From positions 117,730 through 181,729 of the forward strand of contig JAFUJA010000014.1 in NCBI GenBank assembly GCA_017473905.1: a stretch of DNA of 64,000 bases, in the 5' to 3' direction. The stretch is from Lachnospiraceae bacterium. Lineage in GTDB: Bacteria > Bacillota > Clostridia > Lachnospirales > Lachnospiraceae. A program made the position numbers and the translations under genes. Every line of letters begins with the position of its first letter. Within the stretch, counting starts at the first letter, position 1. Positions 54,550 to 62,547 of this stretch are shown piece after piece. A model generated the notes under the pieces. It was not told the DNA's origin. It did not search any database and saw only the letters and a list, made by a program, of their open reading frames with translations.

Positions 54550-54574
54550 GAAAGAGCGGATGCGTCCCCCGTCC
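54550..54574 (+). repeat. 25-base direct repeat, copy 2
   Basis: Exact copy of 54411-54435, 139 bases downstream, ending about 90 bases before the next gene. The remaining bases to 54663 are A+T-rich; TATAAT-like TATAAT at 54625-54630 could drive the following gene. Confidence 0.9.
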
Positions 54575-54663
54575 TTATTATTTTATTTTCGGGGAATTAT
54601 GTTGTGTGAATTCTTTTAAAAAGGTATAATCATCTATATATTAAAAGAATGTGAGATTGAAAT

Positions 54664-56052
54664 ATGGACTATTATTTATTGTGTATTAATTGGGGAGATG
54701 CGTTAACCGACATTGTTTCAAGCTTAATCGTTACGCTTATCACAGCCGGTGTCGGTGCTTTGTTTATCAAGCATTATCTTGCCCGGATTACTTTTTCTAA
54801 TAAAATGAAAGAAATGGGGTTCTCCAATACCAGTACCAACAAGCAATCCCAGAAAGAAATTTCACAAATGTGTGATAAGGCCAAAGAAATAAAAATTATT
54901 TATGTTTCCGGCTTTCATTTTATGAATATAAATAAACATCACCTGGAGCGTGCATTGAAAAGAGGCGCAACGGTTAAATTCCTCTGTGCCCATCCGGACA
55001 GTGTGTTCTTAAAGGACATAGAGAATATGGAATATTTCCAAAGAGATCTTCAAGGGAAGCGATTGCGGGAAAAAGAAAGTAAAATCGGTACGGAAGTGCT
55101 GGATATGATTGAAAAGTATCGGGATACCAAGCTGGAAATGCGTTTTTACTCCTCTGAGTACCGGTTGCCGTTTATTTTAGCATATTATCCGGACGAAAGC
55201 GTCAAAGCGTGGCTTACCGTAACACTTCCGCCATATAAGTCCTCAAAATCTTTTCTTTTACGTGGAGAAAAGAAGAAAAATCCGATTCCGGATGATGAGT
55301 TCAACTTTATCGATATGATGGAAACCAACTTTGATATGATATGGGAGCACGCCTCCAAATCCGTGGAAGAAGTGCTTGAAGACCATAAAACAAGGGAAGA
55401 AGCTTTAAAAGAATATTGGGACGGGCTGTATCGCGTCGCAAAACAGAACATGGAGGATGCAAAAGAGCATAAAGGAGCCTTGATTGAGGTGGCTGCACAA
55501 CATCCTTTGATTGACGGAACCACCCCCAATGAGGAATTCCAAAAGCGATTATTGAAGGCGGTTGATTTATATCATGAACTAAAAGACCGAAAAAAACCGG
55601 TAAAAATCTACGTGCCCGGAAGTGTACATAAGGATAACGGCGTCGTTGACAAGCTTTCTTTAAGCGAAGCCGGTAAGCGTTTTCTTGTTAAAAAAGGAAT
55701 ACCCAAGTCGGATATTTACGCTGATGATATGAACGAGAAATATAAGGGCAAAGACGGCGTATACAATTCTACGGAAGAGTGTTATGTGGCATGTAAAATA
55801 TTCGCGGACAATAGCTTTGGCGAGCTGCATTGTATCTGTTCGCCGGCACAAATGACAAGAAAGGTTTTCAGTTACATTCATTGCGGATATGTGCCTGATG
55901 TGCATACGGTTTCCTGTGATGAAATGTATCATAACTATGTAAAAGAAGTTTTTGAAAACGTTCCGGAGTTATTATCGGATATGCATATTTTGCAGGATGA
56001 CTGGAACGGAGCCGTTAAATCCAGAAATTCCAGAAAACCCACGAAAGATTGA
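54664..56052 (+). CDS. Membrane protein with PLD-like region and DUF218-like domain
   Basis: 462 residues in three parts. One membrane span at about 13-38. A middle region (about 65-240) contains IYVSGFHFMNINKHHLERALKR and GATVKFLCAHPDS, which resembles the phospholipase D-like sensor fold (DUF5919 type) but lacks the catalytic HxK pair. The C-terminal part (about 275-430) resembles the DUF218/YdcF Rossmann domain: LIDGTTPNEEFQKRLLKAVDLY, IYVPGS, LSEAGKRFLVKKGIPKSDIYAD, NSTEECYVACKIF, CSPAQMTRKVFSYIHCGY. I know of no named protein with this order. It is a lone gene between a tRNA-Gly scar and a terminator. Family assignments are from pattern only and need a profile search. Confidence 0.6.
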   Translation: MDYYLLCINWGDALTDIVSSLIVTLITAGVGALFIKHYLARITFSNKMKEMGFSNTSTNKQSQKEISQMCDKAKEIKIIYVSGFHFMNINKHHLERALKRGATVKFLCAHPDSVFLKDIENMEYFQRDLQGKRLREKESKIGTEVLDMIEKYRDTKLEMRFYSSEYRLPFILAYYPDESVKAWLTVTLPPYKSSKSFLLRGEKKKNPIPDDEFNFIDMMETNFDMIWEHASKSVEEVLEDHKTREEALKEYWDGLYRVAKQNMEDAKEHKGALIEVAAQHPLIDGTTPNEEFQKRLLKAVDLYHELKDRKKPVKIYVPGSVHKDNGVVDKLSLSEAGKRFLVKKGIPKSDIYADDMNEKYKGKDGVYNSTEECYVACKIFADNSFGELHCICSPAQMTRKVFSYIHCGYVPDVHTVSCDEMYHNYVKEVFENVPELLSDMHILQDDWNGAVKSRNSRKPTKD

Positions 56053-56063
56053 ATTAGAAAGGG

Positions 56064-56098
56064 AAGCCCCCGCAAGTCATGACTTGTGAGGGCTTTTT
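56064..56098 (+). terminator. Terminator after the DUF218-like gene
   Basis: AAGCCCCCGCAAGT folds back on ACTTGTGAGGGCTT, followed by T residues. Confidence 0.85.
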
Positions 56099-56222
56099 GT
56101 ATGCGTAAAAGTGTGGGAATTTAAACTTTCACTTCACGATATAAATGTAGGCGTATAAAGATTATAAAACTATAAAAATCCAAAACTGCAAGAAAACTTG
56201 CAAAAAATCTTTAAAAAATATA

Positions 56223-56266
56223 TTGACACAAAAGTGCATATTGTGTATATGTGTATATATACAATA
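56223..56266 (+). promoter_or_regulatory. Promoter and operator of the YtrA-type operon
   Basis: TTGACA (56223-56228), 17 bases, TATATG (56246-56251). An imperfect 28-base palindrome, TATTGT...ACAATA (56239-56266), covers the -10. YtrA-group GntR repressors autoregulate from such sites, so the encoded regulator probably binds here. Confidence 0.65.
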
Positions 56267-56282
56267 TTTCGCGAGGTATCAA

Positions 56283-56675
56283 ATGGACATTATTATTACA
56301 AATTCTTCAGGAAAGCCGATTTACGAGCAAATTGAAGACCAAATCAAGGCACTCATTATGAGCGGTGAACTTACGGAAGGGACGGCACTTCCTTCCATGC
56401 GCCTTTTGGCGAAGGAATTAAGAATCAGCATTATAACCACAAAGCGGGCATACGAGGACTTAGAGCGTGACGGATATATTGAGTCTTACACCGGTAAAGG
56501 CAGCTTTGTGAAAGGCGTCAATCACGAAATGGTAAAAGAAAATGCCATGTTCGAGATTGAAGATTTAATGGAGCAGATTCTGGATAAAGCCGGCCAGGCA
56601 CGGGTGTCGTATGAGGAGCTTTTAGAGCGTTTCCGTATTTTATACGAAGAAAAGGAGAAACAGGACAATGAATAA
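56283..56675 (+). CDS. GntR-family regulator, YtrA subgroup
   Basis: 130 residues. The N-terminal winged helix is canonical (PIYEQIEDQIKALIMSGEL, LPSMRLLAKELRISIITTKRAYEDLERDGYI, GKGSFV). The C-terminal tail is short (about 45 residues) and helical, which is the YtrA-type dimerisation tail rather than an effector domain. These repressors usually control linked ABC transporters induced by cell-wall-active peptides. ATG 56283 follows GCGAGGT. The stop overlaps the ATPase start by 8 bases. Confidence 0.92.
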   Translation: MDIIITNSSGKPIYEQIEDQIKALIMSGELTEGTALPSMRLLAKELRISIITTKRAYEDLERDGYIESYTGKGSFVKGVNHEMVKENAMFEIEDLMEQILDKAGQARVSYEELLERFRILYEEKEKQDNE

Positions 56676-57543
56676 CGTTTTGGAATTAAAAGATGTTACC
56701 AAGAATTACGGTGACTTTGTGCTGGACCATGTAAATTTCAATATCCCCCAGGGATGTATTTGTGGTTTCGTGGGTCAGAATGGCGCAGGTAAAACTACCA
56801 CAATCCGTCTGATTCTGGACATTATCGCCCTTACGGAAGGGGAAATTAAGGTCTTTGGTAAGGATATGCGTAAGGATGGCAAGATTTTAAAAGATGACAT
56901 CGGTGTAGTGTTTGATGAAATGGGCTTCCATGATTTCTTAACCGGTGTACAGATTAATAAAATTATGAGTAAAATGTACACCAACTGGAGCGAGGAAGTT
57001 TTTACGGGATACATGAAGAAGTTCGGTCTTCCCATGAAGAAAAAGTGCGGTAAGTTTTCCCGCGGTATGCGTATGAAGTTGCAGATTGCCGTGGCAATGT
57101 CCCACGGGGCGAAGCTTCTTATTATGGATGAGCCTACCAGCGGTTTGGACCCCATTGTCCGTAATGAAATTCTGGAAATTTTCCAGGAGTTTGTTATGGA
57201 AGAGGACCACACGATTCTTTTATCTTCTCATATCACAGGAGATATTGAGCGAATTGCGGATATGGTTGTATTTATTGACAAGGGTCGCATTGTGTTAAGC
57301 GGTGAAAAGGATGTAATCCTTGAAAATCATGCAATGATTAAATGCAGTAAAAAAGATGCAGATACAATCGCAAAAGAAGACATTGTATCCGTAAGACAGT
57401 CTGCCTTCGGTGTGGATGTTTTAGTACATGATAAAAAGGTCTGCGCAAGAAAATACGACAAACTTACCATGGAACAGTGTACTTTGGAAGAAATTATGAT
57501 ACATTATGTAAACCGCGCAAACAACGAAAGCAAAGAAGCGTAG
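56668..57543 (+). CDS. ABC transporter ATP-binding protein
   Basis: 291 residues, exporter-type ATPase. Walker A GQNGAGKTTT (about 36-45), Q-loop region, signature FSRGMRMKLQ near 130 (the usual SGG is SRG, a common variant in this subgroup), Walker B LLIMDEP near 150, and the switch histidine in LLSSHI. A C-terminal extension of about 75 residues follows, as in bacitracin/lantibiotic-type ATPases. It overlaps the regulator gene and precedes two permease genes. Confidence 0.95.
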   Translation: MNNVLELKDVTKNYGDFVLDHVNFNIPQGCICGFVGQNGAGKTTTIRLILDIIALTEGEIKVFGKDMRKDGKILKDDIGVVFDEMGFHDFLTGVQINKIMSKMYTNWSEEVFTGYMKKFGLPMKKKCGKFSRGMRMKLQIAVAMSHGAKLLIMDEPTSGLDPIVRNEILEIFQEFVMEEDHTILLSSHITGDIERIADMVVFIDKGRIVLSGEKDVILENHAMIKCSKKDADTIAKEDIVSVRQSAFGVDVLVHDKKVCARKYDKLTMEQCTLEEIMIHYVNRANNESKEA

Positions 57544-57556
57544 AAGGAGGTATCTT

Positions 57557-58330
57557 ATGAAAGGATTGATTTTAAAAGATATCTACTGCCTGCGTACGCG
57601 CATGATGGCTTATATTATGACCATGGTTGCCGCTTTGGTGTTGGGGATTCTGATTTCACTCAGCAGTGAATACGGAAATTTAAGGTTCGATGTATTTATG
57701 GCGGGTGATGCTTCGATAACAGAAGACGATATGGCATCCTATAAAATAATTCTCGGAGGTGGTACATTTTTAGCTGTTTTAATTTCCCTGGGAGTTGGAT
57801 TTGACGGTATTATGACTTTTCATATGGACGAAAAGGCAAATTTCAATGATGTATTGCGTTCCATGCCGGTAAAACCCGAAGAAATTGTACTGGCGCGGTA
57901 TATCACAACTTACGGTTTTCTTTTGTTAAGTTATGTGTCCTCTGTCCTGGTTGCTTTGATGATTTCGCCGGTGGTTAAGATGTTTTCGTTGGGTGAAATG
58001 ATTTATGCAGGAACCGTACTTGCCTGCGCTTTGGCAATAGGTCTGGGAGTGTCGATTTGTGCTCTTTTTCTGTGGAATAAAAAGACCTTTGACAGGATTT
58101 TCGTCGGTGCTTTTGTAGGGGCGTATGCGTTATTTGCAATTGCACTTATTGTATCAGACACTTATTATGAAAATCGACTGGATGCCATTATGGGAGTGTT
58201 AATGGATAAAGGAAAAATACTTTATGAGAGTTGCCTGCTTTGGCTGCTTCCGGTGGCAATACTTATGGTTGCGGTATGTTACTTTGTGTCGGTATGGATT
58301 ATAAAAAGAAAGGGGCGAGGTGTGCGATGA
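57557..58330 (+). CDS. ABC-2 type permease, subunit 1
   Basis: 257 residues, six predicted spans, N-terminal MKGLILKDIYCLR typical of ABC2_membrane_2 (DUF2705/PF13346-like) permeases. It starts 13 bases after the ATPase stop with AAGGAGG. The stop overlaps the second permease as ATGA. The pair probably forms a heterodimeric exporter. Confidence 0.85.
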   Translation: MKGLILKDIYCLRTRMMAYIMTMVAALVLGILISLSSEYGNLRFDVFMAGDASITEDDMASYKIILGGGTFLAVLISLGVGFDGIMTFHMDEKANFNDVLRSMPVKPEEIVLARYITTYGFLLLSYVSSVLVALMISPVVKMFSLGEMIYAGTVLACALAIGLGVSICALFLWNKKTFDRIFVGAFVGAYALFAIALIVSDTYYENRLDAIMGVLMDKGKILYESCLLWLLPVAILMVAVCYFVSVWIIKRKGRGVR

Positions 58331-59058
58331 GATCGTTATTATATAAAGATTATGTGGCAACAAACGGCCCTGCGATGATAGGCGGATTTGGATTTCTTAC
58401 TTTATTTATCTGTGTGTTTACGGTTTGGTGTACCGCAAACAGTGATATGGAAGTGATACTGGGGTTGTTTACGCCGATGGTGTTTTTTGGCGGATGTTTA
58501 TATTTACTGATGTTAATGTCCCAGTTGTTTCAGGTTGATTCCGGTAAAAACTGCCATGACTATCTGCTTTCCATGCCTGTGGATAAAAAAGAATATCTGA
58601 TGTCTAAGTATGTTTATTACCTGGTGGCAAACTATCTGGTTTTATCCTGGGGCATTTTCTTAAGTATGATTGCGGCAACAACGGTAAAAACAGAGGGTAT
58701 GATGATGATGGTATCTACGGTTCAGTTGATGGGCCCCATTGTGATTCCGGTTATGTTGATTATGGCTGCCATAACGTTTCCCTTGTACATACTGTATGGC
58801 AAGAAAAAGGGAGATATGATTTTTAGTGCATTTTCCGTTTCGATTGCAATTCTGGTTTTTGTCTGGTTTTTATTTGGTGATATTTCCGGTCTTGTGAATA
58901 TGGATTTTGAAACAAATATGAAATGGGTGGAAGAACATACCGGTCTGATAGTGATTTTGACGACGGTATTTCCCATTGTGACAGGTGTTATTTATTATCT
59001 GTCATACAGAATCACTGCGGGCATTTTTGTAAGAAAGGAGCGTGATATCGATGAATAA
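58327..59058 (+). CDS. ABC-2 type permease, subunit 2
   Basis: 243 residues, six spans, N-terminal MRSLLYKDYVATNGP parallel to its partner. It shares the LLSMPVDKKEYLMSKY cytoplasmic loop pattern with partner VLRSMPVKPEEIVLARY, so the two are diverged paralogues. ATG 58327 overlaps the preceding stop by four bases; an upstream in-frame ATG lies inside the partner gene and is not used. The 3' end overlaps the CPBP gene by 8 bases. Confidence 0.85.
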   Translation: MRSLLYKDYVATNGPAMIGGFGFLTLFICVFTVWCTANSDMEVILGLFTPMVFFGGCLYLLMLMSQLFQVDSGKNCHDYLLSMPVDKKEYLMSKYVYYLVANYLVLSWGIFLSMIAATTVKTEGMMMMVSTVQLMGPIVIPVMLIMAAITFPLYILYGKKKGDMIFSAFSVSIAILVFVWFLFGDISGLVNMDFETNMKWVEEHTGLIVILTTVFPIVTGVIYYLSYRITAGIFVRKERDIDE

Positions 59059-59965
59059 AAAGAAAGATTTGACAGTCATGCTTGTGTTTTTATTCTTTGC
59101 ATTTGCGCCCCTTTGGATTGCGGCCTTTGCTTATTTCGGCAGTGGTCATGAATATGGGGGTGCGGGTACGCAGCTGCTTTGTGCCGCGGCTATGCTTTGT
59201 CCTACAGTTTCTGTGTTTATTACCGGTGCCATTTGTAAAGAAAAGATTGATTTTACCGGAGAGAATTCACTGAAATTGGGTATCTATTTCAAAGATAAAA
59301 AGTGGATTTGGATGTTGGTGGCAATTTTTTTGCCCTGGATTTACAGAGAGCTTGGCGGATGGTTATTTTTGGCATTCAATCCGGAGTGTTTTGATACGAC
59401 CTCTTTTATGCAAGAGCAGGGGATAGATGTGTCCCTGATTGCAGTAATGCCTTTGTATTCCGTTGTGAATGCGGTGATATTTTCTATAGGTGGTCTTGGA
59501 GAAGAAATCGGCTGGCGCGGTTTTATGATGCCAAGACTTGAGAAGAAGATGGGGATTGGTCCGGCCATTCTTGTAGGCGGTATCATTTGGGGTGTATGGC
59601 ATTATCCCGTTAATTATTACGGACATAATTTCGGTACCGGATATTGGGGAGAACCCTGGCTTGGATTTCTTATTTTTACCATATTCACAATTGCGATGAA
59701 TGCCCTGCTTACTCTGGCGGTAAAAAAGACGAATTCCGTGTGGTCAGCTGCTTTTATGCATGCGGTGAATAACGGTGCAATGGCGATTTCTGCCATGTTT
59801 ATGAATGGTGAGAGTTTAACCGGTTTCTGGGCGGAAAGTACGGTACAGTTTGTTGTTATGTTTGGACCGGCTCTGGTGTTCGGCGTGATTGCTTTTATAT
59901 GGCTTCTTGTGCTTGAAAAGAAGGAAAAAGAGGGGAAGGCAAGAGAAGAAGTGCAGGTGGCATAG
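59051..59965 (+). CDS. CPBP family intramembrane protease
   Basis: 304 residues, about eight spans. The CPBP motifs are GLGEEIGWRGFMMPRLEK (EExxxR near residue 152), WGVWHYPVNYYG near 182 and FMHAVNN near 237. ATG 59051 is chosen with AAGGAG 9 bases before; a GTG at 59042 in frame lacks one. Coupling to a YtrA regulator and ABC exporter suggests a role in sensing or immunity to membrane-active peptides; that is inference. Confidence 0.87.
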   Translation: MNKKKDLTVMLVFLFFAFAPLWIAAFAYFGSGHEYGGAGTQLLCAAAMLCPTVSVFITGAICKEKIDFTGENSLKLGIYFKDKKWIWMLVAIFLPWIYRELGGWLFLAFNPECFDTTSFMQEQGIDVSLIAVMPLYSVVNAVIFSIGGLGEEIGWRGFMMPRLEKKMGIGPAILVGGIIWGVWHYPVNYYGHNFGTGYWGEPWLGFLIFTIFTIAMNALLTLAVKKTNSVWSAAFMHAVNNGAMAISAMFMNGESLTGFWAESTVQFVVMFGPALVFGVIAFIWLLVLEKKEKEGKAREEVQVA

Positions 59966-60110
59966 TGTCGCAGCCTGTGAGAACGTGACGGTTTGCAATA
60001 AAATCATAAAAAACATATTTTTTTCACTCTTTCGTCAAAAAGATTTGAAAATTTAATTCCAAAATGAAGTATGGAATAGTTTGGATGATAAAAGAAGGGA
60101 GTGAAAAGAT

Positions 60111-60935
60111 ATGCTAAAGCAAAGAATTACGACCGGATTTCTGATTTTACTGATAATCATAGGTGTTTTATGGTTTTCACATGTGGAATGGTTTTTATGC
60201 AGTGTTATAGCTATATTGAGTGTAATGTCCATAACGGAATTGTATAAGGCAACCGGAATGATGGTGAAGGGCAAAAAAACGGCATACATAATAACCTGCA
60301 TTTTTGCAGTATTGTTTTCTTATATTATCATTCCGGGGTATGAATATTTTACGGTTGCACTATTTGCCGGTGTGAGCGTGTTGTTTGTGGTTTTAATGAA
60401 GAAGATAAAAGAAAAAGTGGTCTTAAAGCCATGGATGACAATATTGATTGGGATATCCATTGTGAGCTTTTATAAAATGATGCATTATATCAGAAATACA
60501 GATGGTGGTTTGTATTATTTATTATTTGCAATTGCTATTAGCCTGATTACGGATGTGATGGCTTTTTGTGTGGGAAAATGCATCGGGAAGCATAAACTTT
60601 CGCCTCATATTAGTCCAAAGAAAACCATAGAGGGCAGTGTGGGCGGCACTTTGCTTGCAGTAGCCGTTTGCATGGTAATTGCATACATATTGCAAAGAAA
60701 CGGTTTGATGGAAGTGCATTATGGTGTGTTGTTCTGTTATCTGACGCTTGCTTCTGTTGTGGGGCAATTCGGCGATTTGGCTTTTTCTGTTGTAAAAAGA
60801 ATTGTTGGAGTAAAAGACTACAGTAATCTATTGCCGGGACACGGAGGTGTTTTGGACCGATGCGACAGCTTGATTTTTGTACTCCCTTTTACATGGTTGT
60901 TCAGTCTCAGGAAAGTGCCGATAATAATATTGTAA
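60111..60935 (+). CDS. cdsA: Phosphatidate cytidylyltransferase
   Basis: CDP-diacylglycerol synthase of the inner membrane, 274 residues, about eight spans. The signature S-x(2)-K-R-x(4)-K-D region reads VVKRIVGVKDYSNLLPGHGGVLDRCDSLIF near residues 229-258, and HISPKKTIEGSVGG near 167-180 is also conserved. cdsA normally sits with uppS, dxr and rseP; here it stands alone, so it may be a second copy. The 145 bases before it are A+T-rich with no confident promoter. Confidence 0.93.
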   Translation: MLKQRITTGFLILLIIIGVLWFSHVEWFLCSVIAILSVMSITELYKATGMMVKGKKTAYIITCIFAVLFSYIIIPGYEYFTVALFAGVSVLFVVLMKKIKEKVVLKPWMTILIGISIVSFYKMMHYIRNTDGGLYYLLFAIAISLITDVMAFCVGKCIGKHKLSPHISPKKTIEGSVGGTLLAVAVCMVIAYILQRNGLMEVHYGVLFCYLTLASVVGQFGDLAFSVVKRIVGVKDYSNLLPGHGGVLDRCDSLIFVLPFTWLFSLRKVPIIIL

Positions 60936-61048
60936 GCCGGATAAATAAGTGTAGGAAAATGCTTTATCACATTGCCTCGAAAAGTCATTGATATAATTGT
61001 TCAAATCTTTTAAAATAAAGAGTAAATATGGAGAAGGAGAACAATTGT

Positions 61049-61369
61049 ATGACTTATCAGGAAGTGTTTGAAACCGTAAAAGAGAAATTTAAGGATGCGG
61101 ATGTCAGCCACATCAATGAAAAGCTGGCGTTCCAATTCAATATTACGGGTGAAGGCGAAGGAATCTTTTATGCGGAAGTAAAAGACGGTAAGCTTTCCAT
61201 TGAACCCTATGAATATTATGACAGAGATGCGATTTTTATCTGTAAGGCGGATACACTTTTTAAGATTATGGATGGTAAAATGGATCCGGTAATGGCGTTT
61301 ACCATGCAGAAGCTTAAAGTGGAAGGTGACCTTGGGAAAGCATTGAGATTAAAAGAGTTGATGAAGTAA
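61049..61369 (+). CDS. SCP2 sterol-transfer-like small protein
   Basis: 106 residues. The pattern INEKLAFQFNITGEGEGIFYAEVKDG, DAIFICKADTLFKIMDGKMDPVMAFTMQKLKVEGDLGKALRL is the SCP2 fold signature of a small lipid-binding protein. In anaerobes these bind fatty or acyl ligands; function is open. ATG 61049 is chosen with AAGGAG upstream; an earlier in-frame ATG at 61028 lies before that site. TATAAT at 60992-60997 may be its -10. Confidence 0.82.
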   Translation: MTYQEVFETVKEKFKDADVSHINEKLAFQFNITGEGEGIFYAEVKDGKLSIEPYEYYDRDAIFICKADTLFKIMDGKMDPVMAFTMQKLKVEGDLGKALRLKELMK

Positions 61370-61372
61370 GAG

Positions 61373-61412
61373 AAAACTTTTGCTGTACGGAAACGTATGG
61401 CAAAAGTTTTTG
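61373..61412 (+). terminator. Terminator after the SCP2 gene
   Basis: AAAACTTTTGC pairs with GCAAAAGTTTT across a 16-base loop, then T residues. Confidence 0.75.
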
Positions 61413-61525
61413 TGGTTAGAACAGGACAGTTATTTTTGTGTCTTGTTATTACACCCAAGCGAATAGCCAAGGCTGAAGAATGTAATTATGGCAAGCATAA
61501 GTTCTGAAAACAAGGGAGTGAAAAG

Positions 61526-61726
61526 ATGAGCTATTTGATTAAAGATACGACAAAGCAGGAACGCATCGAACTGATTCGTAGTTGGGTGCCTGAGGATGAG
61601 GTTATGGACGGTTGCGACATTGATTTGTGGGAAATGTATCGTGATTATATTGATGGGAAACGAGAAATTGCGGAAATTAATGCAGCTTTTAACCAAGGAT
61701 TTTATGAAGAATCAGATTTGAGATAA
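61526..61726 (+). CDS. Small acidic conserved-looking protein
   Basis: 66 residues (MSYLIKDTTKQERIELIRSW ...). The ending IDLWEMYRDYIDGKREIAEINAAF resembles a family of 60-70-residue proteins in Lachnospiraceae often labelled, without good reason, purine biosynthesis PurH. It has no membrane segment. GGGAGTG precedes the ATG by a normal distance. Function unknown. Confidence 0.65.
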   Translation: MSYLIKDTTKQERIELIRSWVPEDEVMDGCDIDLWEMYRDYIDGKREIAEINAAFNQGFYEESDLR

Positions 61727-61905
61727 GCATGAAAAGTGAAGAGTGGGTGTGGCATATAGGACAACCTGGTACTATGCAAGTAATGGTATTTTGAAACAGT
61801 AAATATTTTATACCACCGGTTTAATGACAACACCAACTTTTTGTTTTATGATGATACCAGATTAAGAAATGGATATACAAAGAACTATCCGGAAAGGAAA
61901 CGATT

Positions 61906-62046
61906 ATGACAACAGTATTTTTAATTAACGAATATTATTGTGGACGATATGAATCTGTGCTCAACGAGAACGAGCAGAGTTTTGGAATTGTGCGCTCATA
62001 TAAGAAGATGAAGGTTAGAAATGCTGTAATGGATATTGGTCAGTAA
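61906..62046 (+). CDS. Possible 46-residue ORF
   Basis: ATG 61906 preceded by GGAAAGGA. The product begins MTTVFLINEYYCGRYESVLN and ends in a basic helix. I do not recognise it. The 61727-61905 stretch before it contains fragments that read like a broken Tyr/Trp-rich coding sequence in shifting frames (for example TTWYYASNGI, then FNDNTNFLFYDD), so the area may be gene debris. Confidence 0.3.
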   Translation: MTTVFLINEYYCGRYESVLNENEQSFGIVRSYKKMKVRNAVMDIGQ

Positions 62047-62072
62047 CTGTCAGTATTTTGAAATTGTTTAAG

Positions 62073-62115
62073 TACCGCTTGTCTTTGTATGAATGCACAG
62101 ATAAGCGGTATTTTT
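62073..62115 (+). terminator. Hairpin before tRNA-Glu
   Basis: TACCGCTT pairs with AAGCGGTA across a long loop, followed by TTTTTAA. It resembles a terminator but ends only 9 bases before tRNA-Glu, leaving no room for a promoter between. Confidence 0.5.
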
Positions 62116-62124
62116 AATTGATAA

Positions 62125-62198
62125 GGCTCCATCGTCTAGAGGACAAGGACACCGCCCTTTCACGGCGGGAACATTGGGTTCGAATCCCATTGGAGTCA
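62125..62198 (+). tRNA. tRNA-Glu (TTC)
   Basis: Acceptor GGCTCCA/TGGAGTC, anticodon stem CCGCC/GGCGG with loop CTTTCAC, T loop GGTTCGAATCC. CCA is not encoded. Confidence 0.93.
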
Positions 62199-62203
62199 TT
62201 TAT

Positions 62204-62286
62204 GGGTAGGTATGCCTAGCGGCGAGGGCAGCGGTCCGTAAAACCGTCACAAAGAAACAACGTTGGTTCGAGTCCAACCCTGCCCA
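62204..62286 (+). tRNA. tRNA-Tyr-like gene (GTA) with C33
   Basis: Acceptor GGGTAGG/CCTGCCC, D stem TGCC/GGCA, anticodon stem GCGGT/ACCGT, T arm GTTGG-TTCGAGT-CCAAC all pair. The anticodon loop is CCGTAAA, giving GTA but with C at position 33 instead of the near-universal T. The 14-base variable region (CACAAAGAAACAAC) forms no stem, although tRNA-Tyr is class II. It starts 5 bases after tRNA-Glu. It is either a divergent working tRNA-Tyr or a decaying copy. Confidence 0.65.
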
Positions 62287-62304
62287 CTTTGGGTTGATTT
62301 TTGC

Positions 62305-62499
62305 TTGCAAAAGCTGGTAAATGTAATTTGTTTTTATTGGTCGGATGTAAAACCATATATTCAAGGTGGATTTTATGAACAACTGAAAAATGAAGGATAT
62401 TTTCAAACGGTCAAAGTAAATGGTTTTTCAGTAGAATGGCCAAATGAACAAGATTTATGTCCGGATGAATTATATGAATGTAGTATAAAGGCAGACTAA
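62305..62499 (+). pseudogene. Truncated DUF2442 protein remnant
   Basis: From about 62344 the frame reads DVKPYIQGGFYEQLKNEGYF, then VNGFSVEWPNEQDLCPDELYECSIKAD, matching the C-terminal half of DUF2442 proteins (about 50 of 80 residues). The N-terminal half is missing: upstream the frame runs into the tRNA-Tyr-like gene and no normal start or ribosome-binding site exists (TTG 62305 at best). DUF2442 genes often pair with DUF4160 in toxin-antitoxin-like loci; no partner is here. It ends at its natural stop and a terminator follows. Confidence 0.6.
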
Positions 62500-62520
62500 G
62501 TTCTGTCTTTTATATTTGCA

Positions 62521-62547
62521 AGGCAACCCTAACCGGTTGTCTTTTTT
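62521..62547 (+). terminator. Terminator after the DUF2442 remnant
   Basis: GGCAACC pairs with GGTTGTC across CTAACC, followed by T residues. The bases 62548-62718 show nothing I can assign. Confidence 0.7.

Noticed and set aside
54124-54629. Two open frames over tRNA-Pro, tRNA-Gly and the repeat tract
   Set aside because: They cover structural RNA genes and a terminator and have no start signals.
61727-61905. Choline-binding-type repeat gene fragment (TTWYYASNGI)
   Set aside because: Only short pieces in different frames can be read; too little to support a named pseudogene.
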